Source of the DNA: Metellina segmentata
Lineage: Eukaryota > Arthropoda > Arachnida > Araneae > Tetragnathidae
DNA: 64,000 bases
Direction: 5' to 3'
NCBI GenBank assembly: GCA_947359465.1
Contig: OX375883.1
Span: forward strand, 90,266,911-90,330,910
A model generated the notes under the pieces. It was not told the DNA's origin. It saw only the letters and a list, made by a program, of their open reading frames with translations, and did not search any database. The translations under genes were made by a program, and so were the position numbers. How positions within the stretch are numbered: the first letter of the stretch is position 1; each line of letters starts with the position of its first letter. Below are positions 45,881 through 56,386 of the stretch, piece after piece.

Positions 45881-46074
45881 CGGAAAATAATATAATTTCC
45901 TATTGTTAATTATCCTAGTTCGAGTGTTGCATTGCTTCCAAAGTATAACGTAATAGACTAAATACCCACAACTATTGGCTGAAAGAATCATTTAAAGACT
46001 CAATTGTCCAAGAACGTGAAATCTGATTAGACGCCATGCTTGGCAGACTGCAGATTGCAGAAGAGATATACACT

Positions 46075-46962
46075 ATATGAACTAAAGTATTTGGATACTG
46101 CAGAATTTCGGAGGACAATCCATCTAAGTGTGGGGATGTTTTTCCTGGCTAGGACTCCTATTGCTTTATTTACCTAGTTCCATAAACGCTGACGTGTACC
46201 TAGACGTTCTGGATCATTCGACCTTGCCTACACTGTGGCAATATTACGGCAGTACTGGTTATTTCCTCCAATAGGATCAAGCTCTATGTCACACTGCAAA
46301 ACGTGTAGTGGACTGGTTTCCTGAAAGTTTGCCTTTCAAGTTTGACTTTTAAACCTACTTTATATACACTATATGGATAACAGTATTTGGACACTTCTGA
46401 AGCTCGGAGGAGGATCCATCTTAGTGTGGGGTTGTGTTCCTGGCTAGGACTCGTCCCATTGCTTTATGTACCTGGTTATATGAACGCTGACGTGTACCTC
46501 GACGTTCAGGATAATTCGGCCTTGCCTACACTCTGGCAAGATTACGGCAATAATGGTTGTTTCCTCCAATAGGATCGAGCTATATGTCACACTGCAAAAC
46601 GTGTAGTGGACTGATTTCCTGAAAGTTTGCCTTTCAAGTTTGACTTTTAAACCTACTTTATATATACTGTATGGATAACAGTATTTGGACACTTCTGAAG
46701 CTCAGAGGAGGATCCATCTTAGTGTGGGGTTGTGTTCCTGGCTAGGACTCGTCCCATTGCTTTGCGTACCTAGTACCATGAAAGCTGACGTGTACCTCGA
46801 CGTTCAGGATAATTCGGCCTTGCCTACACTGTGGCAATATTACGGCAATAAAGGTTGTTTCCTCCAATAGGATCGAGCTCTATGTCACACTGCAAAACGT
46901 GTAGTGGACTGATTTCCTGAAAGTTTGTCTTTCAAGTTTGACTTTTAAACCTACTTTATATA
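46075..46962 (+). repeat. Tandem array of truncated Tc1 family C copies, ~298-bp unit
   Basis: GTATTTGGACACTTCTGAAG starts units at 46383, 46681 and 46979 (exactly 298 apart); an older unit starts at 46087. Each contains the left terminus (ATATGGATAACAGTATTTGG), about 240 bases of transposase ending GTGGACTGATTTCCTGAAAG, and then a ~50-base non-transposon piece (TTTGCCTTTCAAGTTTGACT-TTTAAACC). The right terminus is absent, so the repeat unit joins a transposon fragment to its flank. Confidence 0.92.
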
Positions 46963-47534
46963 TACTGTATGGATAACAGTATTTGGACACTTCTGAAGCT
47001 CAGAGGAGGATCCATCTTAGTGTGGGGTTGTGTTCCTGGCTAGGACTCGTCCCATTGCTTTAAGTACCTGGTACCATGAACGCTGACATGTAACTCGAGG
47101 TTCTGGGTAATTCGGCCTTGCCTACACTCTGGCAATACCACTGCGATCATGGTTGTTTCTTCCAATACGATCGAGCTTCAGGTCGAAGACTGCAAAGCGT
47201 GTGCTGGAATGGTTTCCTGAAAATGAGGTGAATTTTCTTAACTGGCCTGTTCAGAGCCCCGATCTCAATCAGATCAAGCATTGTGGTACTAACAGGATCT
47301 ACGAATATGGCACCGCCACTTATACCCATCTTCACAACAATTTCTTCTCACAGTCTTGCAATAGACTTGGAGTGCTATTCCTATCCAGACTTACAGAGAA
47401 CACGTGGAAAGTATGCCTCGACGTGTTACAGCTGTAATATAAGTAAAAGGAGGACCTACACGTTACTAAATAGAATAATAAAGAACTTTTTTCTGAAAAA
47501 CATGCAGTGTCCGAATACGTTTGTTCATATAGTG
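46963..47534 (+). mobile_element. Internally deleted Tc1 element, family C (572 bp), end of the array
   Basis: Left TACTGTATGGATAACAGTAT, right in reverse complement CACTATATGAACAAACGTAT, TA at both ends. It is the only copy of the cluster that reaches the right terminus and may be the source of the tandem units. Confidence 0.85.
47005..47475 (+). pseudogene. Tc1 transposase C-terminal half (family C)
   Basis: GGSILVWGCVPG is read near 47006, LPTLWQYHCDHGCFLQYDRA near 47120-47178, KRVLEWFPENEVNFLNWPVQ and SPDLNQIKHCGTNRI near 47195-47310. The catalytic Glu of NPIEH has become Lys in NQIKH, and HTAKR is disrupted by an insertion. It ends around 47456. No functional enzyme. Confidence 0.82.
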
Positions 47535-47539
47535 TATAT

Positions 47540-48755
47540 GAGTGTGAATCTCGACAGTTTTGTAACAATTCTAGTAAAGAGTTACACAGATACATCTATG
47601 GTAAAACATGTATGCGCTAGGAATACACAGGAAGTCTGGGAATACACACTTACACGTTTACAGTTCTGAGGAGTACATTGCATTTGCCAGTCAGCAGCAG
47701 ACTTCATTTGACACACTAAGTAAGGTTTAGTGTCACTGTTGATTAAACTGTTGTGAGAGGTTAAAGGACAATTCATGGCCTAGCCCCCTCATGAAAAATT
47801 CTATTGTCCATTTACTTCAAAAGGGCCTAGAGGTTATGCATGGTACGTGACAGGTGGCAAAACGAATCCATGCGTGTGAACAACTCTTAGGGTTATTATA
47901 GCCTCTGGCCTTTTCTGTAGTTTTTGCGTGCTTCGTTAGGAAATGGACAACAATCATCTACTTCTTTGTACTGGGCCCGTTAATATTCTATTCGATCGCT
48001 GCTGGGAAGCTACCCACCGTTTCGGTTTAGCGGTGGTTTTTGTATATTATCTTGCTTGTATTATTTTATCTTACTTTCACCGTGTTTTTAGTTGCAGTAA
48101 TGCTTGTGATCCTACCATTGGGAATAAAAATGAATAAAGAATAATGAAATGTTTTAGGATTCAGTACGATGTATTATATTCAAGTGGACAGCATGATTAA
48201 AAAAACGATTTATTTACGAAATTTCATGTCATTTTACCCTCATTTTGGTTTACCTTTGCGTCGTAAACTGTCCAGTTGTGTCCCGTCGCCTCAGGAACAA
48301 AAACCTATCCCAAACTGTCATCAGTTTTAAGCATGGAACACTTTGTTTTTCCTACTTTGACGTTTGGACGCTATATATTATTGAATCACATGGAAGTTAA
48401 ACAGAGGGAATAATGCTTCCATGTTGAGCGCAACTTTGTTTCCAAATAAATTTTGGGCTAATACATAAAAAAAATGGCATTCAGTCAAACGAAGAATTTT
48501 TACCATAAAAATAGTCCCAACTATAACACCAACACAAACTCTAAAAAATGCGTTAATACATAAAAAATCGTCATCCAGTCGGTCGAAGAATTTTTAAACT
48601 GAACAATTGCAACTATAACACAAATTCTGAAAGATCTTTCGAAACGTTGCCACAACTGGCGTATATTAAATAAAGATGATCAAAAACTACAAACGATTTT
48701 TGATGGCTTTTTTCACATGAATTTGGAAAATATATGACATCTGAGTACGACATTG
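47540..48755. other. Non-coding DNA
   Basis: A ~91-base imperfect tandem duplication lies at about 48458-48640 (AATACATAAAAAA, CAGTCAAACGAAGAATTTTT). Nothing else is recognised. Confidence 0.4.
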
Positions 48756-48762
48756 CTATTAA

Positions 48763-48994
48763 CCCTTGAAGTGGTTTCGACGAGATATATCGTCTACCAA
48801 TCTAACCAATTTTTCTAAGGCCAAGATACCGCGTTATTAAGATATTGCCGATATTTTTATGATGACGAGTTGAAGATTGGGTCAGTTTTCTTTTAATGAT
48901 CGTCTTTTATTCTAATGATGAGGTATCTCGTCTAACACTATCTGGTTATTATTGCTGATGACGATTAACCCCATCGATACAACCACCAGAAGGA
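48763..48994. mobile_element. TTAA miniature element with palindromic units, complete copy (232 bp)
   Basis: TTAA flanks both ends (48759-48762 and 48995-48998). Left CCCTTGAAGTGGTTTCGA and right in reverse complement TCCTTCTGGTGGTTGTAT are imperfect inverted repeats sharing CCTT and GTGGTT. The interior has CGACGAGATATATCGTC, GATGACGAGTTGAAGATTGG and GATGAGGTATCTCGTC units. This is the best-preserved member and defines the family. Confidence 0.72.
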
Positions 48995-49034
48995 TTAATA
49001 GACATTAGCTATTAACCTTTCGACTACGGCTATA

Positions 49035-49875
49035 CAGGGTGGTCCCGAATTCATGGTACAAACTTTAATGGTAGGTACAGGACATTGTAACAATGATTTA
49101 TTGTATAGGAATGTATAGTCGCAAGTGACGCGGTGAGGCGAAAACAGGGGAAATAACGGCCGAAAGGAAAAACAAAGATTTTATTGAAAGCGTTGTTGAC
49201 AAGTGTCATGTTTACAGTAATTGTTCAAAATTGCGTCCACCAGTATCGATACATGCTTGACAGCGTCGGTGGAGCGATTGGCGTACACGTTCAAAGATGC
49301 CTGGTATTTCACGCACACCTGCAGCAGCTACAGATAAGCGAGCGACGAGATCCTCATCTGAGTCAACTGGAGTCTCATAAACAAGATGCTTTAGATGTCC
49401 CCATAAAAAGTAATCGAGGCTCGATAAATCGGGAGATCGGGGTGGCCAAGGGACTGGTCCACCACGCCCAATCCATCGAGTACCAAACGTGGCATTCAGG
49501 TAATTCCGTACATCAATGCTGAAGTGTGCTGGCGCCCCATCGTGCTGAAACCACATGCGGTTACGAATGGCGATCGGAACATCATGCAGCAGTTGTGGTA
49601 ACACTTCTTTCAGAAAAATAAGATAGCTTCCGCCAGTGAGCCGCGTGGGTAGTAAGTATGGGCCAATCAAAAAGTCGATGTTCAACAGCGGCTAGACATC
49701 TACTGCCCTCTACCGGCAATGATACCAACCGATCACTCCATTTCTCTTTCCTTTTATTTCCCCTGTTTACGCCTCACCGCGTCACTTGCGACTATACATT
49801 CCTATACAATAAATCATTGTTACAATGTCCTGTACCTACCATTAAAGTTTGTACCATGAATTCGGGACCACCCTG
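49035..49875 (-). mobile_element. Young internally deleted DUF4817-type mariner (841 bp)
   Basis: Terminal inverted repeats of about 120 bases (CAGGGTGGTCCCGAATTCAT through GCGGTGAGGCG(A/T)AAACAGGG) differ at only one or two places. TA flanks both ends (49033-49034 and 49876-49877). The near-identity of the two ends suggests recent transposition. The interior carries an uninterrupted C-terminal half of the transposase on the reverse strand; the DUF4817 N-terminal half is deleted. Confidence 0.92.
49212..49685 (-). pseudogene. Transposase C-terminal half, open and catalytic residues kept
   Basis: The frame reads FLIGPYLLPTRLTGGSYLIF, LKEVLPQLLHDVPIAI, WFQHDGAPAHFSIDVRNYLN (Asp in HDGAPAHF), WIGRGGPVPWPPRSPDLSSL-DYFLWG (Asp in LDYFLWG), then FERVRQSLHRRCQACIDTGG and ends FEQLL. 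It has no frameshift or stop. The first catalytic Asp and the DNA-binding domains are missing, because the left terminal repeat joins directly at the IDDFLIGP strand. If translated it would be a truncated, inactive protein. Confidence 0.88.
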
Positions 49876-50093
49876 TAGATACTATAACGAGCGATTCCTT
49901 TCTGGCGTGATTCTTATAACTTTCAAGGTGTAACTGATGTACTGGTCGTTTTTTGAATTCCTTCTTGGCGGGATTATGCTACGACTTCTGTACTGACCGT
50001 AGTTTAAATGTTAAGAAACTGAACGAAGATTCTTGCACGAGTCTACGATTTCACTTAAAAATTTACTGTTTTACTAAAACGTTCTATTATAAC

Positions 50094-50917
50094 TAGGGCA
50101 ACATTTTGCGCAACTTTTTTTCACACGTTCTACGCTGCATATAAAGTACTAAAACCAAAATGGGTGTATACATGGGGTGTATAGTAAGTCAGTTATAACC
50201 GCAACATAAATGCAACTTTTTGCATAAATGCAGCCACCTCCAACTTTTAAAAATATAGCTTAAAATTAATTAATATCAAATTAATATTTCATTTTTTTCT
50301 CTTTGAATCAACCCTTCGATCAAGTGTATTTGATCTTGCGAATGCCTAAGTATTGCGGATCAAACAAGTACATGGAAAGAAGGTATTCGTCCTAAGACGA
50401 AAGTGAAATAAATGGCAAGAAATACTTTAAAATATTGGTTGGCACTCTTGATTTTCTAGAGGAAACTTGCGTAATCGACTGCAGAGTTTGAGAGTTGAGT
50501 GTCGATCATTAATGTGTTGTTCGCCTTATAGATGACGTTTTAAAATCTCTGAATGTTGAGCAAAAGGATTTTGCGCTTCTACTATCCGATACAGCACATT
50601 ATATGACTGCGGCTGGCGCAGGTTTTCAATGTCAAAGAAATTACTGTCCAACGATCGGCCATTCAACGTTCTTCGGTATTTCAGCATGTGTTATAATACT
50701 GGTGTACACGACTAAAATTGTTAATAGATTTAGAATTTTTTAAATTTTTTACGAATAATTTATTTTAGAATTTAGCGTATCAAAAATAAATGCAACTTTA
50801 TTTCCATAAATGCAACTTTAGGGAATGATATATGCAACTTTAGGGAATGATATATGCAACTTTAGAGAATGATATCTGCAACTTTTCCCATTTTTACTGC
50901 AAAAAAAAGTTGCCCTA
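50094..50917. mobile_element. Non-autonomous hAT-like element (824 bp)
   Basis: Ends TAGGGCAACATTTTGCGCAA and, in reverse complement, TAGGGCAACTTTTTTTTGCA. The flanking octamers ATTATAAC and ACTATAAA agree at six of eight bases, a plausible decayed 8-base duplication. Near the right end a 22-base unit (ATGCAACTTTAGGGAATGAT) occurs three times, and GCAACTTT words occur near the left end, likely transposase-binding repeats. Confidence 0.75.
50533..50622 (+). pseudogene. hAT transposase fragment
   Basis: One short frame reads DDVLKSLNVEQKDFALLLSD then TAHYMTAAGA, matching the catalytic-domain strand around LLLSDAxxYMxxAG in zinc-finger hAT transposases. The sequence before and after has lost the frame. 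It supports the hAT assignment of the surrounding element. Confidence 0.6.
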
Positions 50918-50929
50918 ACTATAAAGGTT

Positions 50930-52256
50930 TTTCCTCATCTTTCGCATAGCTAGTTTTCATTAGACAAAATAGATCGCTTTTTAGCAGGATATAATTTAGA
51001 ACTTCCCTTAAAGGAATTTGCATATTCGTGTGGAAAAACCAGACTGCTTTCACTTTTTAATATCCGTATTAAAATCCACCACTGATAAACAAACTGTAAC
51101 AAATATAATAGCTGATAAACAACACACCGAAAACACTTCCCTGAAAAACCCAAAATACACAGAAACCGTCTATTCATCCGAGAGGGGGAAAAACCGACAT
51201 TTCCCCTGCATCAGCGATAAATATCCCTACGAGGCGCCTTAATCCGTCTACAAATATCCCTACACATTATGAAAGTATTAAAATCTCATAAATATGCATC
51301 GTCCCGCTTAATAAAGTCAAGCAAGCTGGTCTCGTCAAAATATGAGCAGGTGAAAAAATCCCAAATGCACGGGCAGCTGAAAAAAATAACGCTTATTTAC
51401 AGTTTACATTTATTACACGTTTGGTGCTTTTGAAAAGAGTAATGCTATTTTTTAATCTTGTTTTTTCCCTATTCCAAACTGTTGTGTTTATCTAAAGCGA
51501 AAGAGAAAAAAAAATCCCCAGTTTTAATTTATTGTATAAATTAACTCGTTTACAAGAGCTAAATCCCGTACTTTATTTACTTTATCAGTATTGTATTAAT
51601 TTACGCCAACAGCGATAGTTTTTTTTTACGCTCTTCACTAGACAAAAGGTATGTAGAAAGTCGGTATTTTTATGAAAGCCTTTTATTTTATGTTACTTTT
51701 AAAATGAAACCTTCAGAAGAAGCTATTTTTTTTTCTGCCGCGAACTAAATATTTGAGCTGGGTAAAGTCTGTTCTTGAAAGTCAACTCTTTATAAATATT
51801 TTTATTGTTTTTTTTTATTCGCACGTATGTGGAATCTTTGAGGTTTCACGACAGCTGTTAAATTCTAAGCGACGTGGGTACTGAATAGGAAGTTTTGAAA
51901 TGAGTTGAAAGTTTGTGGAAGTTTGAATTCAATGCCCAGGTTTCTGCATAAGCCATTGATATATATAAGTGCGTAAGTCAACCGGCTAATGTGTTTTATT
52001 TTTATTTTTAAAAGAGTGTATATAGGTAAAAACTTAGCCCAATTTTAGTTAAATTTATTACACTAAAAAAATTAAATGATACTTGTGGTAGTTCCTTAAT
52101 TCTTTTAGAAATTATAAATTACTCTTTTTTAACATTCACGGAGTGAAAAAACATTGCAGCATCAGTCTAGTAAAAATTACAACATGTTTTGAAATAATCA
52201 TGCTGGTTAAAAGTGGTCTAAAACATAAAAAAAACCTTCAAAAAATTATTTTTTGT
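50930..52256. other. Non-coding DNA, possible conserved stretch at 51150-51380
   Basis: A balanced-composition stretch at about 51170-51380 (GCATCAGCGATAAATATCCC, TACGAGGCGCC, CATAAATATGCATCG) stands out from AT-rich surroundings but codes for nothing recognisable. The rest is AT-rich. Confidence 0.35.
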
Positions 52257-52260
52257 TTAA

Positions 52261-55200
52261 GGCTACAGTGGACACTAAAAATATTTTTTCTTAATTTTAA
52301 ATAAAAAAGCTCAAAATTTTGTCTGATAATATAAATTGTCAAACTAAACCTGGAAAAAAAATTTGGTGTAAAAAAAATTATTAATTTTTTAAATATTTGA
52401 AATTAAAAAAAAAATTTAACAAAAGTTCAAAATGCTCCGGGCGTTCCAATTTTTTCAATATTTTTGATTTTTTTTCTTGATTTCTTATCTTAAGACACTA
52501 TTTAAAAAATTTTGGGAAGCAATGTCATGTTTAATATGATAGTTTATTAGTAATGAATAAAAATGTGCTCTTAAAAGGAATTTTTAAGAAAAAAAAATGA
52601 CATTTTTAGTTAAAAAGTTAAATTTTTCTCTTCACACAATTATTATTATATATGTGCATCCCAAAATCTTTTAATACTTATAACAGGAGAAAATATGGAG
52701 AGTCTTGTAGTTATAGGATGAAAATTGAGACGTCCGGAGCATTTTGAAATTTTAGTTCGAAGCAATTTTTTGATTTGGAGAAAAACAACTTTTTTCATTT
52801 CAAAAGAGTATAAATAATTTATAGGAATATATTTAGCTCTAGAACTCTAGCATAACACAAATATAGTTCATGCATTCTTTATAATGCAGTTTTTAAGCAC
52901 ATAATTGTAATTTACATAACGCATATGGATGGTAAAAAACTTTACGTAAATTGAAAGTCTTTAACTTTCTTAGTAAATAACTACAAGAAACAAAGAACAC
53001 AAATTAAATTTAATTAAACACTAATATAGGATAGAAGAAGATGATAAAATTTTACAGTACTGCTATTGAATTGAAAAACATGTATGTCATAATTGTAGAG
53101 TAGTGTTGTAATACAAGATGTGCGTATGTTATAATACAAGATGTATGTATGTTATAATACACGATAAAAAATGTATAAAAAGTAAAACAAAAGTAATTCT
53201 GAAAAAAATTAATATAATTTGATTGATGTAACCAAAATTAAAATGCTCCAGCACAATATGCTGCATCCGGTTTCACCGATTTTCTATTCGTTTTTTTTTT
53301 TTTTTTTACCACAGTATTTTTCTGCGTTTTACGCCTGTGGTCCCGTCTTTTGGCAATAATCAGAGAAAAACTTGAATCTAAAGAGGGATTATCCTCCGAT
53401 TCAAGAGCTTTCACATATCCCAAGTTATGTTTTTGAATAGCATCAGTTACTGCTAACTCCAGCCTTCTTCGTGAAACGAACACTTCCTTGGGACATTTCC
53501 TCCAAATGCAGCTATAAATGTTTTCGTTGATGTTCTGCGTCTTACCAGCAACACATCTGTCTAAAATAGCATCAGATGCTAGTCGCTGATAAACTGGCAT
53601 AATCTTTTCCACAACCTGTGGCGTCAGGTGGGTCTTCATTGCAGCGTGAGATTCTGGCATTTCCCCTTTGGCAATCGCCCTTCGGTAGAAACACCATGAT
53701 GTTTCCCCATCAGGACACTTGGTATGCTGTGGCTTTCTGTCATTAGATGAGCAATGCAACAAACTAGCATATATAGCAGACTTCATTTTTTGTGTGTCAG
53801 GCACATTGTCTCTTATTGCTTTGCGATAAAAGTTTTGCAGCTTAACTATATTTTTTTCAGTCAAGCTGCCTTTCTATTTACCACCGAGCGTCACTTTTTT
53901 CATGCGCTATTCTTTGACTTTATTTCTTAAGGATGTGCCCAACCTTTTTGCTACATGGTTCAGGCACTCTTCCTTTTGAATTTCAAGATCAGGCCCATAG
54001 ACTTGATTCTGATTCAAGAACTGAAAAGTCTTCGAGTCCCCATCACTCAATACCGACACGTATCGCATACTGCAATCGCTCACAGACCTCCTCCACATAT
54101 TTAGGGCAGCATGCATTTCCATAGCTCCGCTTGATCCATCGAAGTTCTTTTCGCATTCTTCAACATGCCCTTCTTTCCAAATGCAAAATTCAGGAGTACC
54201 CATTCCCAGTTCCTTGGCAGTCATCACACAATTGTGACAGTACTTGGATAGTACTTCAAAGTCGAGGACAAGGCCACTTATTATGTCAATGACAATACCT
54301 AATCCAAACTTTGAAGTATGCCCTCGCTTCTGCCACGTACCGTCGTAAGAAACACTGACATCTATTACGACACTAGTACTAAGTGCGCCATCCATTTTCA
54401 TATGAGCTGCTCTAGCAGCTTCACGGGACACTTGCAGCATTCGTCGTTTGACGTCTTGATTTTTAATAGACAAGTTCAGCATACATTTAGAAAAGGTTTT
54501 TTTGTCCATAACAGGCATATTTAATATAGAAGAAAAAGTTTCTAAGGCAGCATGGCCTCTTCCTATGGACAAGAAGGCACTAACCAACTTGCCATTGATG
54601 TCATGAGAGCTTTTTGGTTCTTCTTGAGGACTTGAAAACACAGTACCATAGCTCTCATCGCATGTACCACACAAGAGCTCCAGCTTGACCGAATATCCCA
54701 AAGAATGGTGTTGATGCACAACAAGTGAACATTGTTTACAGCTTTTGCAGGGAACTTTCTCCAACAATTCATCAAACACAGTTTTGTGAGTGAATATGTA
54801 GTTGGCTTCAGGCTGGGGAGCTGGTTCCTGCTTTTCAACAATGTTAGCAGAACATTCTGATTTTGCATAGCGTTTCAGGCTATTTTCTGCATTTGCTTTC
54901 CTTCTCTTGCTGGGTCGGCCTTTTGGCTTCCTCCATCTCTTTGAAACAAGATCCATAGCAACAAAATGATAACAACAGCTTTTGAAAATGATTGCTACTG
55001 CTTATATGCACATGGGAAAAAAACGCTTTGTAAGTTTGTATACAAATAATGATATGCGGTTTCAGTCACAGATACAGTTAAAATGTACTGTTGCCATTTC
55101 AAATTTGATAAATTGTAAACTGTCCTGAATAATTGTGAGGCTCTTTGAGAAGAGAAAAGAAAAGAATCCATATTTTCGCTGACTTGACAGCTGTGTTTAT

Positions 55201-55402
55201 GTGGCTGCAAAACGTAAACAAAGGGGCGTAGCCCCCCCATGGCGGAGGAAAATGAAACTACCCCATAACTCAGCAAAAAAAGCATAAAATCGGAAATTTT
55301 TTTTTGTGTTTGATGGAAGAGTATATAAAATAACAAAATAAACTTTAAAAAAAAATTCTGCAATTTCGTAAATTTTTGACATTTTAAGTGTCCACTGTAG
55401 CC
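52261..55402 (-). mobile_element. Kolobok/Mutator-like DNA transposon, complete, 3142 bp
   Basis: Perfect 16-base terminal inverted repeats GGCTACAGTGGACACT are flanked by TTAA at 52257-52260 and 55403-55406. The reverse strand carries one long transposase gene with only two in-frame stops. TTAA duplication with a D...DGDSK...EC-NH transposase suits Kolobok; databases often label the domain 'Mutator-like transposase'. Non-coding margins are about 450 bases at the promoter end and 975 bases at the 3' end. Confidence 0.9.
53238..54956 (-). pseudogene. Kolobok/Mutator-like transposase with two in-frame UAG codons
   Basis: A single 572-codon frame runs from ATG at 54954-54956 to the stop at 53238. 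Residues 1-37 are basic (KGRPSKRRK, nuclear-localisation-like). CKSCKQC (70-76) and CGTC (96-99) form a likely zinc ribbon. The catalytic region shows VSYDGTWQKRG (Asp 205), HVEECEKNFDGSSGAME (264-280), SVLSDGDSKTF (Asp 305) and KEECLNHVAKRLGT (328-341). The C-terminal part contains KLQNFYRKAIRDN and CPDGETSWCFYRRA and ends DAAYCAGAF, as expected. Codons 350 and 361 are TAG. No frameshift is seen, so the copy is young or needs only readthrough; loss of function is the simplest reading. Confidence 0.9.
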
Positions 55403-55406
55403 TTAA

Positions 55407-56386
55407 TGTTCTCAAAACATTTGAAATTTAATTATCTTTTGTTTGACACCAATATTATGATATCTTGAGTAGAACCAAAGATGTAAACAATAGAACGTTT
55501 TGATAGCCGTCAAAGTTTTGAAACGAAAAATATGTCGACTTATCCGAAAAACTGCTAACAAAAGTACAATTGCATACAAATTGTACCGTAGAAAGGTACT
55601 ATTAGCCAAAATAAACCTTAATCAAAGGTCTAAAGACATTAACGGATTTACTCGGAGTGAAAAATCTATCAGGTACTAAAATTTCACTTTTGTAACTGAT
55701 TTTTATTAATGAAACTTTAAGGTGATTTTTCTCCATGATGGATTTTTCACACTTTTCTCAACTTTAAAATGATATAACTCAAAATCTATTCAAGATAATT
55801 GCATGAAATTTGGTATGTATATACTACATACATATTTAAGTGATTTGTCTTCAGCAATTTTAAAAATTATTGTCATGTTATAAAATATAAATGTTTTTAT
55901 AAATTCAAAAAATGCTCATTTTTATTTAAAATTTTTTAAATATTTTTTTATATGCATATATTAAAAACTTGTGAAGACAAATTTTTCAGTATAATATCTA
56001 TTTTCAAAAAATGAAAATACTGTGTCTTTTCTTGAATAATTTCTCAAGTTATATCAAAAGTAAACACAGTCACTTTTTAGAAAAATTTTAAATTTCAAAA
56101 TTTTTTTAACTGATATCAAGTTACTTTTTTAACATTTTTTATTAGTAAATTAGGTGCTATGTCTTCATTAAGAATTCCAAAGCAATACCTTTATTAGGAA
56201 AAAAAAATAAAAAACTGTGTCCCCCCCTCCCCCTTAAGATTTTTCTTCAACAATATATCCTCCTGTAATCTGTTTGTTCTCATAGTGATGACAGTTTTCA
56301 TCACATCACTTCCTTCCTACATTTTGGCTATGGATGAATTTTATTAATGCTGTACCACTACTCATTTCCAAGGTCACATTTCTTAA
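55407..56386. other. AT-rich non-coding DNA, possible degenerate TTAA element
   Basis: TTAAGGTGATTTTTCTCC (from 55717) and CCCCCCCTCCCCCTTAA (to 56237) could be worn ends of a non-autonomous TTAA element, but the inverted match is short. Nothing coding. Confidence 0.35.

Noticed and set aside
49184..49522. 112-codon + strand frame
   Set aside because: It is antisense to the mariner transposase half and has no motif of its own.
55717..56237. Possible TTAA element ending in CCCCCTCCCCCTTAA
   Set aside because: The inverted match between the two ends is too short and G/C-simple to support a boundary.
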